From positions 1-64,000 of the forward strand of contig NZ_BSTM01000024.1 in NCBI RefSeq assembly GCF_030269515.1: a stretch of DNA of 64,000 nt. Direction: 5' to 3'. Below the pieces are notes generated by a model. The model worked only from the letters and a program-made list of their open reading frames with translations. It was not told the DNA's origin and searched no databases. The DNA comes from Actinomadura sp. NBRC 104412 (lineage in GTDB: Bacteria > Actinomycetota > Actinomycetes > Streptosporangiales > Streptosporangiaceae). The translations under genes were made by a program, and so were the position numbers. The stretch's first letter is position 1. Each line of letters begins with the position of its first letter. This document shows positions 25,443 through 33,439 of this stretch, piece by piece.

Positions 25443-26914
25443 CCCGATCCCCTTGCCGCCGCTACCAGGCGTTCCGCGAACGCGGGTTCTCCTGCCCAGT
25501 GCAGATGCAGGTAGGAGGCGACGCAATCCCCTTGGACGAAACCTTCCTTTGTGGGGGGACGACCCCCCACACCCCCCGGAACAACCGCACGACCGCCCTC
25601 CGGGCACTCGGACGGTCGTGCCGGGCCGGATTCGGTCCACTGCCAGGCCGCGGTCCTGCCATGCCGTGGCTCGGTGACCGTGCGGTGGAACTCGTGGCCC
25701 CTCACCCGTTCACCGACACGGGCGACCACCGAGTCGCTGACCGCGACGGCCGACCGGTAGCCCAGCGTCAGGCGCGGCCCCATGGTCGCCGACACCCCGT
25801 CCAGGACGCCGCACATCGGCTTTCCGTCCAGCTCAAGCGCCAGGTAGAGGAGACCGGCGCACTCGGCGTAGACGGGGCCGCGGGCGGCGAAGGCCCTGAG
25901 GGAGCGGCGCAGCGGCTCGTTCGCCGACAGCTCGGCCGCGTACATCTCCGGGAAGCCGCCGCCGATGACCACGGCCCGCGTCCCGTCCGGAAGGGCCTCG
26001 TCGCGCAGCGGGTCGAACCGGACGACCTCCGCGCCCGCCGCCTCCAGCAGTTCCTCGTTCTCCGCGTACCCGAACGTGAACGCCGGGCCTCCGGCGACCG
26101 CGACACGTGGGCGTCCGCCCTGCTCGCCGACCTGGTCACCCGGCTCCCACGGCCTGCCTCGTGGCGGCGGCGCGCTGCGCGCCAGGGCCGTCACCGCGTC
26201 GAGGTCACAGGACGAGGCGATCAGCGCGCCGAGCCGCTCCACGGTCGCGACCGCCTCGGCGTTCCGCTCGGCCGCCGGGATCAGCCCGAGATGCCGGGAC
26301 GGGGTCTCGATCCCGGGATCGCGCCGCAGCGCCCCCAGCACCGGCACGCCCAGCTCCTCGATCGCGTCCCGGCACAACCGCTCGTGCCCGTCCGAGCCGA
26401 TCCTGTTCAGGATCACCCCGCCGAGCCTGACCCGGTCGTCGTAGGTACGGAAGCCGTGCACGGTCGCCGCGACCGAACGGCCCGCCGCCGACGCGTCCAC
26501 CACCAGGACGACCGGGGCGTCCAGCAACCCGGCCACATGCGCGGTCGAGGCGAAACCGCCCTGCTCTGTGCCACCTTTTGGGGCGTCGGACCCCCAGACC
26601 CCCCGGGCTTCGCCCGTAGATGGGGGGGCGCCGTCGAACAGCCCCATGACCCCCTCGACCACCGCCACGTCGGCGCCCGCCGCTCCGTGCAGGAACAGCG
26701 GGACGACCAGTTCCTCGGAGGTCAGCCACGGGTCCAGGTTGCGGCCCGGACGGCCGGTGGCCAGCGCGTGGTAGCCCGGATCGATGTAGTCGGGGCCCAC
26801 CTTGTGCGGCGAGACGCGCGTCCCGCGCGCGGCCAGCGCCGCCATCAGCCCGGTGGCCACCGTCGTCTTGCCGCTGCCCGACGCGGGCGCGGAGACGACC
26901 AGCCGGGCTACCAT
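25439..26914 (-). CDS. cobB: Cobyrinate a,c-diamide synthase
   Basis: Predicted 491-residue ATP-dependent amidotransferase that amidates side chains a and c using glutamine. Motifs: P-loop SAPASGSGKTTVATG (8-22), HKVGPDYIDPGYHA, VEGVMGLFDG, and in the glutaminase domain VIGGGFPEMYAAEL, the nucleophile Cys in YAECAGLLYLALEL, and the late His of SYLHLHW. Two short Gly-rich insertions, about residues 101-120 and near 448-465, are encoded by related GC-rich sequences that look inserted in frame. The start at 26914 overlaps the cobO stop by 7 nt. Confidence 0.94.
   Translation of the reverse strand: MVARLVVSAPASGSGKTTVATGLMAALAARGTRVSPHKVGPDYIDPGYHALATGRPGRNLDPWLTSEELVVPLFLHGAAGADVAVVEGVMGLFDGAPPSTGEARGVWGSDAPKGGTEQGGFASTAHVAGLLDAPVVLVVDASAAGRSVAATVHGFRTYDDRVRLGGVILNRIGSDGHERLCRDAIEELGVPVLGALRRDPGIETPSRHLGLIPAAERNAEAVATVERLGALIASSCDLDAVTALARSAPPPRGRPWEPGDQVGEQGGRPRVAVAGGPAFTFGYAENEELLEAAGAEVVRFDPLRDEALPDGTRAVVIGGGFPEMYAAELSANEPLRRSLRAFAARGPVYAECAGLLYLALELDGKPMCGVLDGVSATMGPRLTLGYRSAVAVSDSVVARVGERVRGHEFHRTVTEPRHGRTAAWQWTESGPARPSECPEGGRAVVPGGVGGRPPTKEGFVQGDCVASYLHLHWAGEPAFAERLVAAARGSG
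25545..25582. repeat. GC-rich repeat element, copy A, inside cobB
   Basis: On the plus strand the stretch has CTTTGTGGGGGGACG followed by ACCCCCCACACCCCCCGG, close to the stretch near 26575. It encodes a Gly/Pro loop near the C-terminus of CobB and has inverted GGGGGG/CCCCCC arms. It probably represents a small dispersed element accepted in frame; family unknown to me. Confidence 0.5.
26570..26635. repeat. GC-rich repeat element, copy B, inside cobB
   Basis: Plus-strand CTTTTGGGGCGTCGG followed by ACCCCCAGACCCCCCGG matches copy A in order and spacing. A further CTTCGCCC and GGGGGGG arm follows, making a hairpin-like unit. It encodes an extra segment (RGVWGSDAPKGGTEQGG) absent from the usual CobB core between the Walker region and the following helix. 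Confidence 0.5.
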
Positions 26915-27510
26915 TCGATGCCCTTCTGGCCCTTCTGCCCGCGGTCCATCGGATGCCTGACCTTGCCCATCTCGGTGACCAGATCGGCGAACGCCACCAG
27001 CCGCGGATCGGCGTCCCTGCCGGTGATCACCACATGCTGGTCGCCCGGACGGTCCTTCAGCGCGGAGATGACGTCGTCCACGTCCACCCAGCCCCACTTC
27101 ATCGGGTAGGTGAACTCGTCCAGCACGTAGAACCGGTAGGTCTCGGCGGCCAGGTCCCGCTTGATCTGCTCCCAGCCCTCGCGGGCGTCCGCCTCGTGGT
27201 CGGCCTCGGTGCCGGGCCGCTGGATCCACGACCAGCCCTCGCCCATCTTGTTCCAGGTCACCGGGCCGCCCTCGCCGCTCTCCCCGAGCACGCGCAGCGC
27301 CCGCTCCTCGCCGATCCGCCACTTGGCCGACTTGACGAACTGGAACACCCCGATCGGCCAGCCCTGGTTCCAGGCGCGCAGCGCCATCCCGAACGCGGCG
27401 GTCGACTTGCCCTTGCCCGGACCCGTGTGAACGATCACCAGCGGGCGGTTGCGCCGCTGCCTGGTGGTCAGCCCGTCGTCGGGCACGTACTCCGGCTTGC
27501 CCTGCGGCAT
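26908..27510 (-). CDS. cobO: Corrinoid adenosyltransferase (CobA/CobO type)
   Basis: Predicted 200-residue enzyme that adds the adenosyl ligand to reduced corrinoids. Motifs: IVHTGPGKGKSTAAFG P-loop (about 26-41), GVFQFVKSAKWRIGEERAL, YVLDEFTYPMKWGWVD and VVITGRDADPRLV are typical for the CobO family, and the length (about 200) is standard. It lies 6 bp after chlI/D and its stop lies inside the start of cobB. Confidence 0.96.
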   Translation of the reverse strand: MPQGKPEYVPDDGLTTRQRRNRPLVIVHTGPGKGKSTAAFGMALRAWNQGWPIGVFQFVKSAKWRIGEERALRVLGESGEGGPVTWNKMGEGWSWIQRPGTEADHEADAREGWEQIKRDLAAETYRFYVLDEFTYPMKWGWVDVDDVISALKDRPGDQHVVITGRDADPRLVAFADLVTEMGKVRHPMDRGQKGQKGIEW

Positions 27511-27516
27511 CGTCGC

Positions 27517-29634
27517 TCACGCCACCCTTCGCCTGGTCGCCCGCACCACGCCCGCCAGGCCCTCGGCCGCCAGGTCGTCCAGCCGTACCGTCTCGGCGCC
27601 GAGCAGCGTCCCCAGCTCGGCCGCCAGGCCCAGCCTGACGGGACCGGACTCGCAGTCCACCACGACCGACGCCACCCCGGCGGCGGCGAGCGCACCCGCG
27701 GCCGGCGCCGGTGCCGGGCCATGGGTGGCGCGCCCGTCGGTCACCACCACGAGCAGCGGACGGCGGGAGGGATCGCGCATCCGCTCCACGCGCAGGACCT
27801 CGGCGGCACGGAGCAGGCCCGCCGCGAGAGGCGTCCTTCCGCCGGTGCGCAGCCGCTCCAGGCGCCGCGCCCCCGCCTCCACCGACGAGGTCGGCGGCAG
27901 CGCCACCTCCGCCTCGGCGCCCCGGAACGTGATCAGGCCGACCTTGTCGCGGCGCTGGTAGGCGTCCAGGAGAAGGCTCAGCACGGCGCCCTTGACCGCG
28001 CGCATCCGGCGCCGCGCCGCCATCGAACCGCTGGCGTCCACGACGAACAGCACCAGGTTGCCCTCGCGTCCGTCCCGTACGGCGGCGCGCAGGTCGCCCG
28101 GCGCGATGAGGATCCCCGGCCCGGAGCGCCCGCGCGCCCTCTGGTGCGGCGCGGCGGCACGCAGGGTCGCGGTCAGATGCAGACCGCCTTCGTGCCCTGG
28201 GCGGGAGCCCGAGATCCGCCCGTACGGGCCGCGCGCCTTGGAACGGCGTCCGGGGGCGCCGGTACCGGTGCCCGGCACCGTGAACAGCCGGGGACGGTAC
28301 GCGGCATCGGCCTGGGCGGGCTCGCCTTCACCGGCATCGTGGTGCTTGGCGGGCAGGCGTTCACCGTCCTTCGCCGACCGGCCGTTCAGCAGGGCGTCCA
28401 GGGTGCTGAGCACGCTCTCGCCGCCTCCTCCGCCGCCCCCGCCGCCGGGGCCGTCGTCAGGGCCGTCGTCTTGGGGGCCGGGGTCCTCGTCCGGGCCCGG
28501 ATCCGGCTCGGGGTCCCCGTGCTCGCGCAGGACCTCATCGAGCCTCTCCTCGTCCAGTCCGGGCGCGTCGAACGGGTCGCGGCGGCGCCGGTGCGGCAGC
28601 GCCAGCCGGGCGGCCGTCCGTACGTCCTCCGCGGTCACCGTGGTGCGGCGGTGCCAGGCGGCCAGCGCGATCGCGGCCCGCGCCGTCACCAGGTCGGCGC
28701 GCAGACCGTCCACCTCGAACGCGGCGCACACCGCCGTGATCTGGGCGAGCGCGGCGTCCGGAAGCGTCACCGCGGGCAGCCGCGCCTGCGCGGAGGCGAT
28801 CCGGGCGGCCAGTTCCGCGTCGGCCATCGCCCAGCGCGCGGCGAACCCGGCCGGGTCCCGCTCGAACTCCAGCCGCCGCCGCACCACCTCGGCGCGCTCG
28901 GCGGGGTCACGGGTCGCGGCGACCTCCACGGTCAGCCCGAAACGGTCCAGCAACTGCGGGCGCAGCTCCCCTTCCTCCGGGTTCATGGTGCCCACCAGCA
29001 GGAACCGGGCGGCGTGGCGGATCGAGACGCCCTCGCGCTCCACGTAGGACTCGCCCATCGCGGCGGCGTCCAGCAGCAGGTCCACCAGGTGGTCGTGCAG
29101 CAGGTTGACCTCGTCGACGTACAGGACGCCGCGGTGCGCGGAGGCCAGCAGCCCCGGCTCGTACGCCTTCACGCCCTCGGTGAGCGCGCGTTCGATGTCG
29201 AGGGAGCCGGTGAGCCGGTCCTCGGAGGCGCCGACGGGCAGCTCGACCAGGCGGGCGGGCCGCTCCCGCGCCGGGATGTGCGGCTCCTCGCCGTCCGGAT
29301 CGTCGTCCGGATCGTCGTGGGCCTCCAGGTGGCCGCGCGCGACCGCGTCGATCGCCGCCGGCTCCAGCGGCGGGTGCGGGCCGTCCGGGCAGGCCGGGTC
29401 GGGTTCGCGCGGGTCGCAGGAGAACCGGCAGCCCGTCACCACCGGCACCGGCGGCAGCAGGTCGGCCAGCGCCCGGACGATCGTCGACTTGGCGGTGCCC
29501 TTCTCGCCCCGGACCAGCACGCCCCCGACGCCCGGCGAGACCGCGTTGACCAGAAGCGCGAGTTTGAGATCGTCCATCCCGACGACCGCGGAAAAGGGGT
29601 AACGCGCCTGGCGGGGCGCGCCCGCGCGGCTCAT
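27517..29634 (-). CDS. Magnesium-chelatase-like ChlI-ChlD fusion (cobaltochelatase partner)
   Basis: Predicted 705-residue AAA+ plus von Willebrand A protein. The AAA part (1-340) has Walker A RGEKGTAKST (about 43-52), Walker B GVLYVDEVNLL and sensor LVGTMNPEEGELRPQLLDRF. An acidic, Gly-rich linker (DPGPDEDPGPQDDGPDDG) leads to a vWA domain with MIDAS motif VVDASGSMAARR and TDGRATHGP. In actinobacteria such fusions are thought to take the place of CobS/CobT as ATPase partners of CobN. First gene after a cobalamin riboswitch (29733-29880). Confidence 0.9.
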   Translation of the reverse strand: MSRAGAPRQARYPFSAVVGMDDLKLALLVNAVSPGVGGVLVRGEKGTAKSTIVRALADLLPPVPVVTGCRFSCDPREPDPACPDGPHPPLEPAAIDAVARGHLEAHDDPDDDPDGEEPHIPARERPARLVELPVGASEDRLTGSLDIERALTEGVKAYEPGLLASAHRGVLYVDEVNLLHDHLVDLLLDAAAMGESYVEREGVSIRHAARFLLVGTMNPEEGELRPQLLDRFGLTVEVAATRDPAERAEVVRRRLEFERDPAGFAARWAMADAELAARIASAQARLPAVTLPDAALAQITAVCAAFEVDGLRADLVTARAAIALAAWHRRTTVTAEDVRTAARLALPHRRRRDPFDAPGLDEERLDEVLREHGDPEPDPGPDEDPGPQDDGPDDGPGGGGGGGGGESVLSTLDALLNGRSAKDGERLPAKHHDAGEGEPAQADAAYRPRLFTVPGTGTGAPGRRSKARGPYGRISGSRPGHEGGLHLTATLRAAAPHQRARGRSGPGILIAPGDLRAAVRDGREGNLVLFVVDASGSMAARRRMRAVKGAVLSLLLDAYQRRDKVGLITFRGAEAEVALPPTSSVEAGARRLERLRTGGRTPLAAGLLRAAEVLRVERMRDPSRRPLLVVVTDGRATHGPAPAPAAGALAAAGVASVVVDCESGPVRLGLAAELGTLLGAETVRLDDLAAEGLAGVVRATRRRVA

Positions 29635-29732
29635 CGGCCCATCAGACAGGGCATGCCTCTTGTCCTTCCCTCGGGTGTCCACGCCCGTGGCTTCATGTGA
29701 GGGACGTCCCCTGGCGGGGGACCCATGTCCCT

Positions 29733-29880
29733 CCGACGGCCGGAGTCTCCTGGCTCCCGGATCGCCGCTCCCCCTCAGCCTTCCAGCGTCGCCGCCGTGG
29801 CACCTCGCGAGGGGAAGCTCCCCATGGTCACAGTTGCGGGACAGCCCCGGATTCGCACCGGGTTCCTCCGCGTCCGTCGA
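29733..29880 (-). promoter_or_regulatory. Cobalamin riboswitch before the chlI/D-cob operon
   Basis: Read leftward, the RNA has GGAACCCGGTGCGAATCC, GGGGCTGTCCCGCAACTGT and the B12 box GAGCCAGGAGACTC, the conserved core of adenosylcobalamin riboswitches. P1 can close between 29735-29739 and 29874-29878. The chlI/D start lies about 98 nt downstream, room for a terminator or sequestered start site. High B12 should lower expression of the leftward block. Confidence 0.95.
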
Positions 29881-30175
29881 CTGCACAGGATGGCACACCC
29901 GCGGCGACCGCCCAAGCCGCGCATGGGTGAGATCCGTTCCGCGACCGGGCGGCGACGGCGCGTAGGACCTGGCCGGAGCGCATTGGCACACCGGCGGCAC
30001 CGTGTTTCACTGGTGCGATGGATCGCACCCTTGAGCCGACTTCCCAGCATCACCGGGCGACGGGTGTCTCCTGGACCCGCACCCGACGTCCCTGAGTTCC
30101 GGCGCCCTCGCCCCGTTCCCCGAGCCCGTTCCCCGAGCCCTTTCCGACGTCCGCGCGCCGGCCCACCTTGGTCCC

Positions 30176-30820
30176 TCAGGCTGAGCAGGGAGGGTCGGCG
30201 GGCAGCCGGAGGAGGACGGGGATCGCGAACCACACGGCCTTGCCCGGACCGTGCGGGTAGCAGCGCGAGCGCGTCCGCAGCATGCCCCAACGCCCCTCCG
30301 ACAGCTCGTTCACGATGCTCAGCCCGCGGCCGTAGTCGCCGGACGTCCAGGAGTAGCCGGGCAGCCGCGCGGCGCGGTGCCGGTCGAAGACCGCGCAGCG
30401 CGCCTCACCGACGATCCCGCCCGCCATGTCGTCAGGGCCGTCCGCCGCCTCGCCCAAGGGCTGGTCGGGGTAGAGCCACAGCTCGTGCGGGCCGTGGTCG
30501 TGGGCGTGCTGGTGCGCGTTGGTGGCCAGCTCGCTCACGATCAGCCGGGCGTCGCTGATCACGGAGCGGGGGGCGTCCGCCAGGGCCAGCGCCTCGCCGA
30601 GGATCGCACGGGCGTAGCGGGCGCAGCCGGGGCCCGGAGGCAGCGCCCACACCTGCCCGATCGGCGGCGCGCAGGAACGCGGCACGCAGGCGGGCGGGCC
30701 CGCGAGCGGCATCGTGTCCGGGACGTCACGCCCCCCGTCGCCCACCGGGCCGCCGGGCTCCACCGGCTCGTGCGGACGGACGGCGCTCTGCGCGCCGTCG
30801 GCTGTCTTCGGCGTGGTCAT
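30176..30820 (-). CDS. Anti-sigma-type ATP-binding regulatory protein (HATPase_c)
   Basis: Predicted 214-residue protein with a GHKL-type ATP-binding domain: N-box SELATNAHQHA (about 95), G1 region CAVFDRHRAARLP and G2 GRGLSIVNELSEGRWG. The first 60 residues are Pro/Gly-rich and disordered. No sensor or dimerisation domain, so not a histidine kinase; this class acts as anti-sigma factors/partner switches. I chose ATG 30820, with GGGAGG about 8 nt upstream. It is divergent from an XRE regulator, the layout of abaA/whiJ-type loci in Streptomyces. Confidence 0.85.
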   Translation of the reverse strand: MTTPKTADGAQSAVRPHEPVEPGGPVGDGGRDVPDTMPLAGPPACVPRSCAPPIGQVWALPPGPGCARYARAILGEALALADAPRSVISDARLIVSELATNAHQHAHDHGPHELWLYPDQPLGEAADGPDDMAGGIVGEARCAVFDRHRAARLPGYSWTSGDYGRGLSIVNELSEGRWGMLRTRSRCYPHGPGKAVWFAIPVLLRLPADPPCSA

Positions 30821-31039
30821 CACGGGATCCTCCCGCACCGGCGCCCGGTGCCCCGGCCGCCTGCGCTCTCCGTAGTCCTCGGTCTTCGCCCCGTTACTTA
30901 CCGTCCACGCGCGGTCACCCCTCAGCTTCGCCTGGGATTCTCACGACCGCAACCGCTTCTGGAGACTTCCGGAGATTGGCCTTACCGGCTTAGTCGTTTC
31001 TGTTGAACTGAGCCGACCGAATAGGAAGACTCTCGCCAC

Positions 31040-31882
31040 ATGACATACCGGCCCACCGTTCGCGGCCGCAGGCTGGCCCGCGAACTGCGGAGACTGCGCG
31101 AACTGCAGCGGCTCACGTTGCAGGAGGTGGCGGACCGGCTGGACTGGTCCAGGGCCACCGTCTCGCGGCTCGAAACCGGGCAGACCCGCCCCAAGCCGAA
31201 CGACATCGCAGACCTGCTCGACCTGTACGGGGTCCCGAGCCCCCAGCGGGACGCGCTGATCACCCTCGCCCGCGAGGCCGGCCAGCGCGGCTGGTGGACG
31301 GCCTACGCGGACGTGTTCACCGGCAGCTACGTGGCGCTGGAGGACGAGGCGTCGCTGATCAGGACCTGGGACACCCAGCTCATCCACGGCCTGCTGCAGA
31401 CCGAGGACTACGCGCGGGCGGTGATCACCGCGGGCCGGATGCTGCCCACCACGGAGGACATCGAGCGCCGGATCGACGCCCGCAAGGCCCGGCAGGCTTT
31501 ACTGAACCGCGAGCGGGCGCCGCAGATCCACCTGATCTTCGACGAGTGCGTGCTGAAGCGCCCGATCGGCGGGCCCGGCGTGATGCGGGCGCAGCTCGAG
31601 TGGCTGCTGGAGCTGGCGGAACGGCCGCAGATCACCATCCAGGTGCTGCCGTTCGAGGCCAGGGAACACGCCGGACTTGACGGTCGTTTCACGATACTTT
31701 CGTTTCCGGACCCGGCAGACCCAGATATCGCCTATGTCGAGGGCACTATGGGCGACGTTTATCTCGAGAGCGCCGAGGCAATAGCATCACATGGGGAACG
31801 CTTCGAGCGCATCATGAAGCAGGCCATGTCCCCTGAGGATTCCGCGCCCCTCATCGCCGAGGCAGCAAGGAGTAGCCCGTGA
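31040..31882 (+). CDS. XRE regulator with DUF5753 ligand domain (WhiJ-like)
   Basis: Predicted 280-residue DNA-binding protein. The helix-turn-helix at 8-65 reads LARELRRLRELQRLTLQEV, then DRLDWSRATVSRLETGQTRP. The DUF5753 part (about 90-275) has LIHGLLQTEDYARAVI, RQALLNRERAPQIHLIFDE and VLPFEAREHAGLDGRF. It is followed with a 4-nt GTGA overlap by a DUF397 gene, the usual partner. WhiJ-type proteins repress sporulation genes in Streptomyces; the target here is unknown. Confidence 0.92.
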   Translation: MTYRPTVRGRRLARELRRLRELQRLTLQEVADRLDWSRATVSRLETGQTRPKPNDIADLLDLYGVPSPQRDALITLAREAGQRGWWTAYADVFTGSYVALEDEASLIRTWDTQLIHGLLQTEDYARAVITAGRMLPTTEDIERRIDARKARQALLNRERAPQIHLIFDECVLKRPIGGPGVMRAQLEWLLELAERPQITIQVLPFEAREHAGLDGRFTILSFPDPADPDIAYVEGTMGDVYLESAEAIASHGERFERIMKQAMSPEDSAPLIAEAARSSP

Positions 31883-32079
31883 ACCACCCCCATCACGCCC
31901 TCACCTCCGCCCGTTGGCGCAAGTCGTCCTACAGCGGCAGCGGCGACCAGTGCGTCGAAGTGGCGGAACTCGACGCCGGAACGCATGCGGTGCGCGACTC
32001 CAAGGATCCGCACGGCCCCGCGTTGACGCTGACGGCGGCCGAATGGCGCTCGTTCATCGAGGCCGTCCGGCGCGCCTGA
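31879..32079 (+). CDS. DUF397 small partner protein
   Basis: A 66-residue protein: RWRKSSYSGSGDQCVEVAE, then HAVRDSKDPHGPALTLTAAEW, ending in SFIEAVRRA. These are the standard DUF397 elements (WRKSSYS, CVEV, RDSKDP). Start is GTG overlapping the stop of the XRE gene. Such proteins are found beside XRE-DUF5753 regulators and probably modulate their DNA binding. Confidence 0.93.
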   Translation: MNHPHHALTSARWRKSSYSGSGDQCVEVAELDAGTHAVRDSKDPHGPALTLTAAEWRSFIEAVRRA

Positions 32080-32284
32080 CCCGTCCCGGCCGCCGATCGT
32101 CCCGGCGGCCCGGCCCGGTGACACGGCTTCTCCGCGCCGTCCGCGCCATCCGGGTGACGCAGGGTCATCCTGATGTCGGGTACCCAGGGGCCGCGGCACC
32201 CGCCGCGGCCCTTCGCCATGTCCGCCCCGCCTCCGCCCCTCCCGGGCTCCCCATCCCTCCCGGGCTCCCCGCCCCTCGCCCAGA

Positions 32285-32302
32285 ACTAGAACGTGTTCTA
32301 GT
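32285..32302. promoter_or_regulatory. KstR-type palindromic operator
   Basis: ACTAGAACGTGTTCTAGT has 8-bp perfect arms around a GT spacer and fits the TnnAACnnGTTnnA consensus of the TetR-family cholesterol-catabolism repressor KstR. It lies 49 bp before the F420-type oxidoreductase start, where it would cover a promoter. The regulator itself is not in the window, so a different TetR protein with similar specificity is possible. Confidence 0.6.
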
Positions 32303-32350
32303 ATCGCCGTGCGCCCCGGCACCCACGGGGCCGGTGAGGGAGGACGCCCG

Positions 32351-33370
32351 ATGACCGCGGAAATGAAGCTCGGCATCCATGTCGGGTACTGGCAGCGCGA
32401 CCCCGAGGACCGCACCGAGACCGTGCTGGCCGCCGAACGGCTCGGCTACGACTCGGTGTTCACCGCCGAGGCGTACGGGTCCGACGCCTTCACCCCGCTG
32501 ACCTGGTACGCCGCCCGTACCTCCACCATCAGGCTCGGCACCTCGGTGGTGCAGATGTCCGCGCGCACACCGGTCGCCACCGCCATGCACGCCCTCACCC
32601 TGGACGCGCTCTCCGGCGGACGGGTGATCCTGGGCCTCGGCGCGTCCGGGCCCCAGGTGGTGGAGGGCTGGTACGGGGTGCCGTTCCCCAAGCCGCTCGC
32701 GCGCACCCGCGAGTACGTCGACATCCTCCGCCAGGTCTGGCGCCGCGAGGAACCGGTGACCAGCGAGGGGCCGCACTACCCGCTGCCGTACCCCGGCGGC
32801 ACCGGCCTCGGCAAGCCGCTGAAGTCGATCGTCCACCCCGTCCGGCCCGAGATCCCGATCTATCTCGGCGCGGAGGGACCGAAGAACATCGCGCTCGCCA
32901 CCGAGCTGGCCCAGGGCTGGCTGCCGCTGTTCATCGACCCGACGCGGATCGAACCGCTGTTCGGCGAGGCGCTGGCGGGACGCCCCGACGGGTTCGAGAT
33001 CGCCGCGACCGTCACCACGATCGTCACCGACGACCTCGCCTCCGCGCTGGAGTTCGCCAAGATCCCGCTCGCGTTCTATATCGGCGGGATGGGCGCCAGG
33101 GACCGCAACTTCCACCTCGACCTGATCGGCAGGCTCGGCTACGCCGAGCAGGCCGCCCGCGTCCAGGAGCTGTTCCTGGACGGGCGCCGCGCCGAGGCGG
33201 TCAAGGCCGTGCCGGACGAGCTGGCCGACTCCATCTCGCTGCTGGGGCCGATCGGCCGGATCAAGGAGCGGCTGGCGCTGTGGCGCGACAGCCCCATCAC
33301 CACCCTGCTCATCGCCGGCGTCCACGACGAGCCCACGCTCCGCGCGCTCAAGGAACTGGTGGACGGCTGA
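32351..33370 (+). CDS. LLM-class F420-dependent oxidoreductase
   Basis: Predicted 339-residue TIM-barrel oxidoreductase of the luciferase-like family; probably uses coenzyme F420. It has the standard N-terminal strand LGIHVGYWQ and later TAEAYGSDAFTPLTW, GTSVVQMSARTP, LGLGASGPQVVEGWYGVPF and IPIYLGAEGPKN. Family members with these features often belong to steroid or lipid catabolic gene sets, which fits the KstR-like operator upstream. ATG 32351 follows GGGAGGACGCCCG. A TPP enzyme gene starts 69 bp downstream. Exact substrate cannot be told. Confidence 0.9.
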   Translation: MTAEMKLGIHVGYWQRDPEDRTETVLAAERLGYDSVFTAEAYGSDAFTPLTWYAARTSTIRLGTSVVQMSARTPVATAMHALTLDALSGGRVILGLGASGPQVVEGWYGVPFPKPLARTREYVDILRQVWRREEPVTSEGPHYPLPYPGGTGLGKPLKSIVHPVRPEIPIYLGAEGPKNIALATELAQGWLPLFIDPTRIEPLFGEALAGRPDGFEIAATVTTIVTDDLASALEFAKIPLAFYIGGMGARDRNFHLDLIGRLGYAEQAARVQELFLDGRRAEAVKAVPDELADSISLLGPIGRIKERLALWRDSPITTLLIAGVHDEPTLRALKELVDG

Positions 33371-33439
33371 CGCCGGGGAATGCGCGGCGCGTCCCCGGCG
33401 CTGAACCGGGTACATGATCGGAACTCGGGGGAAGGGACG

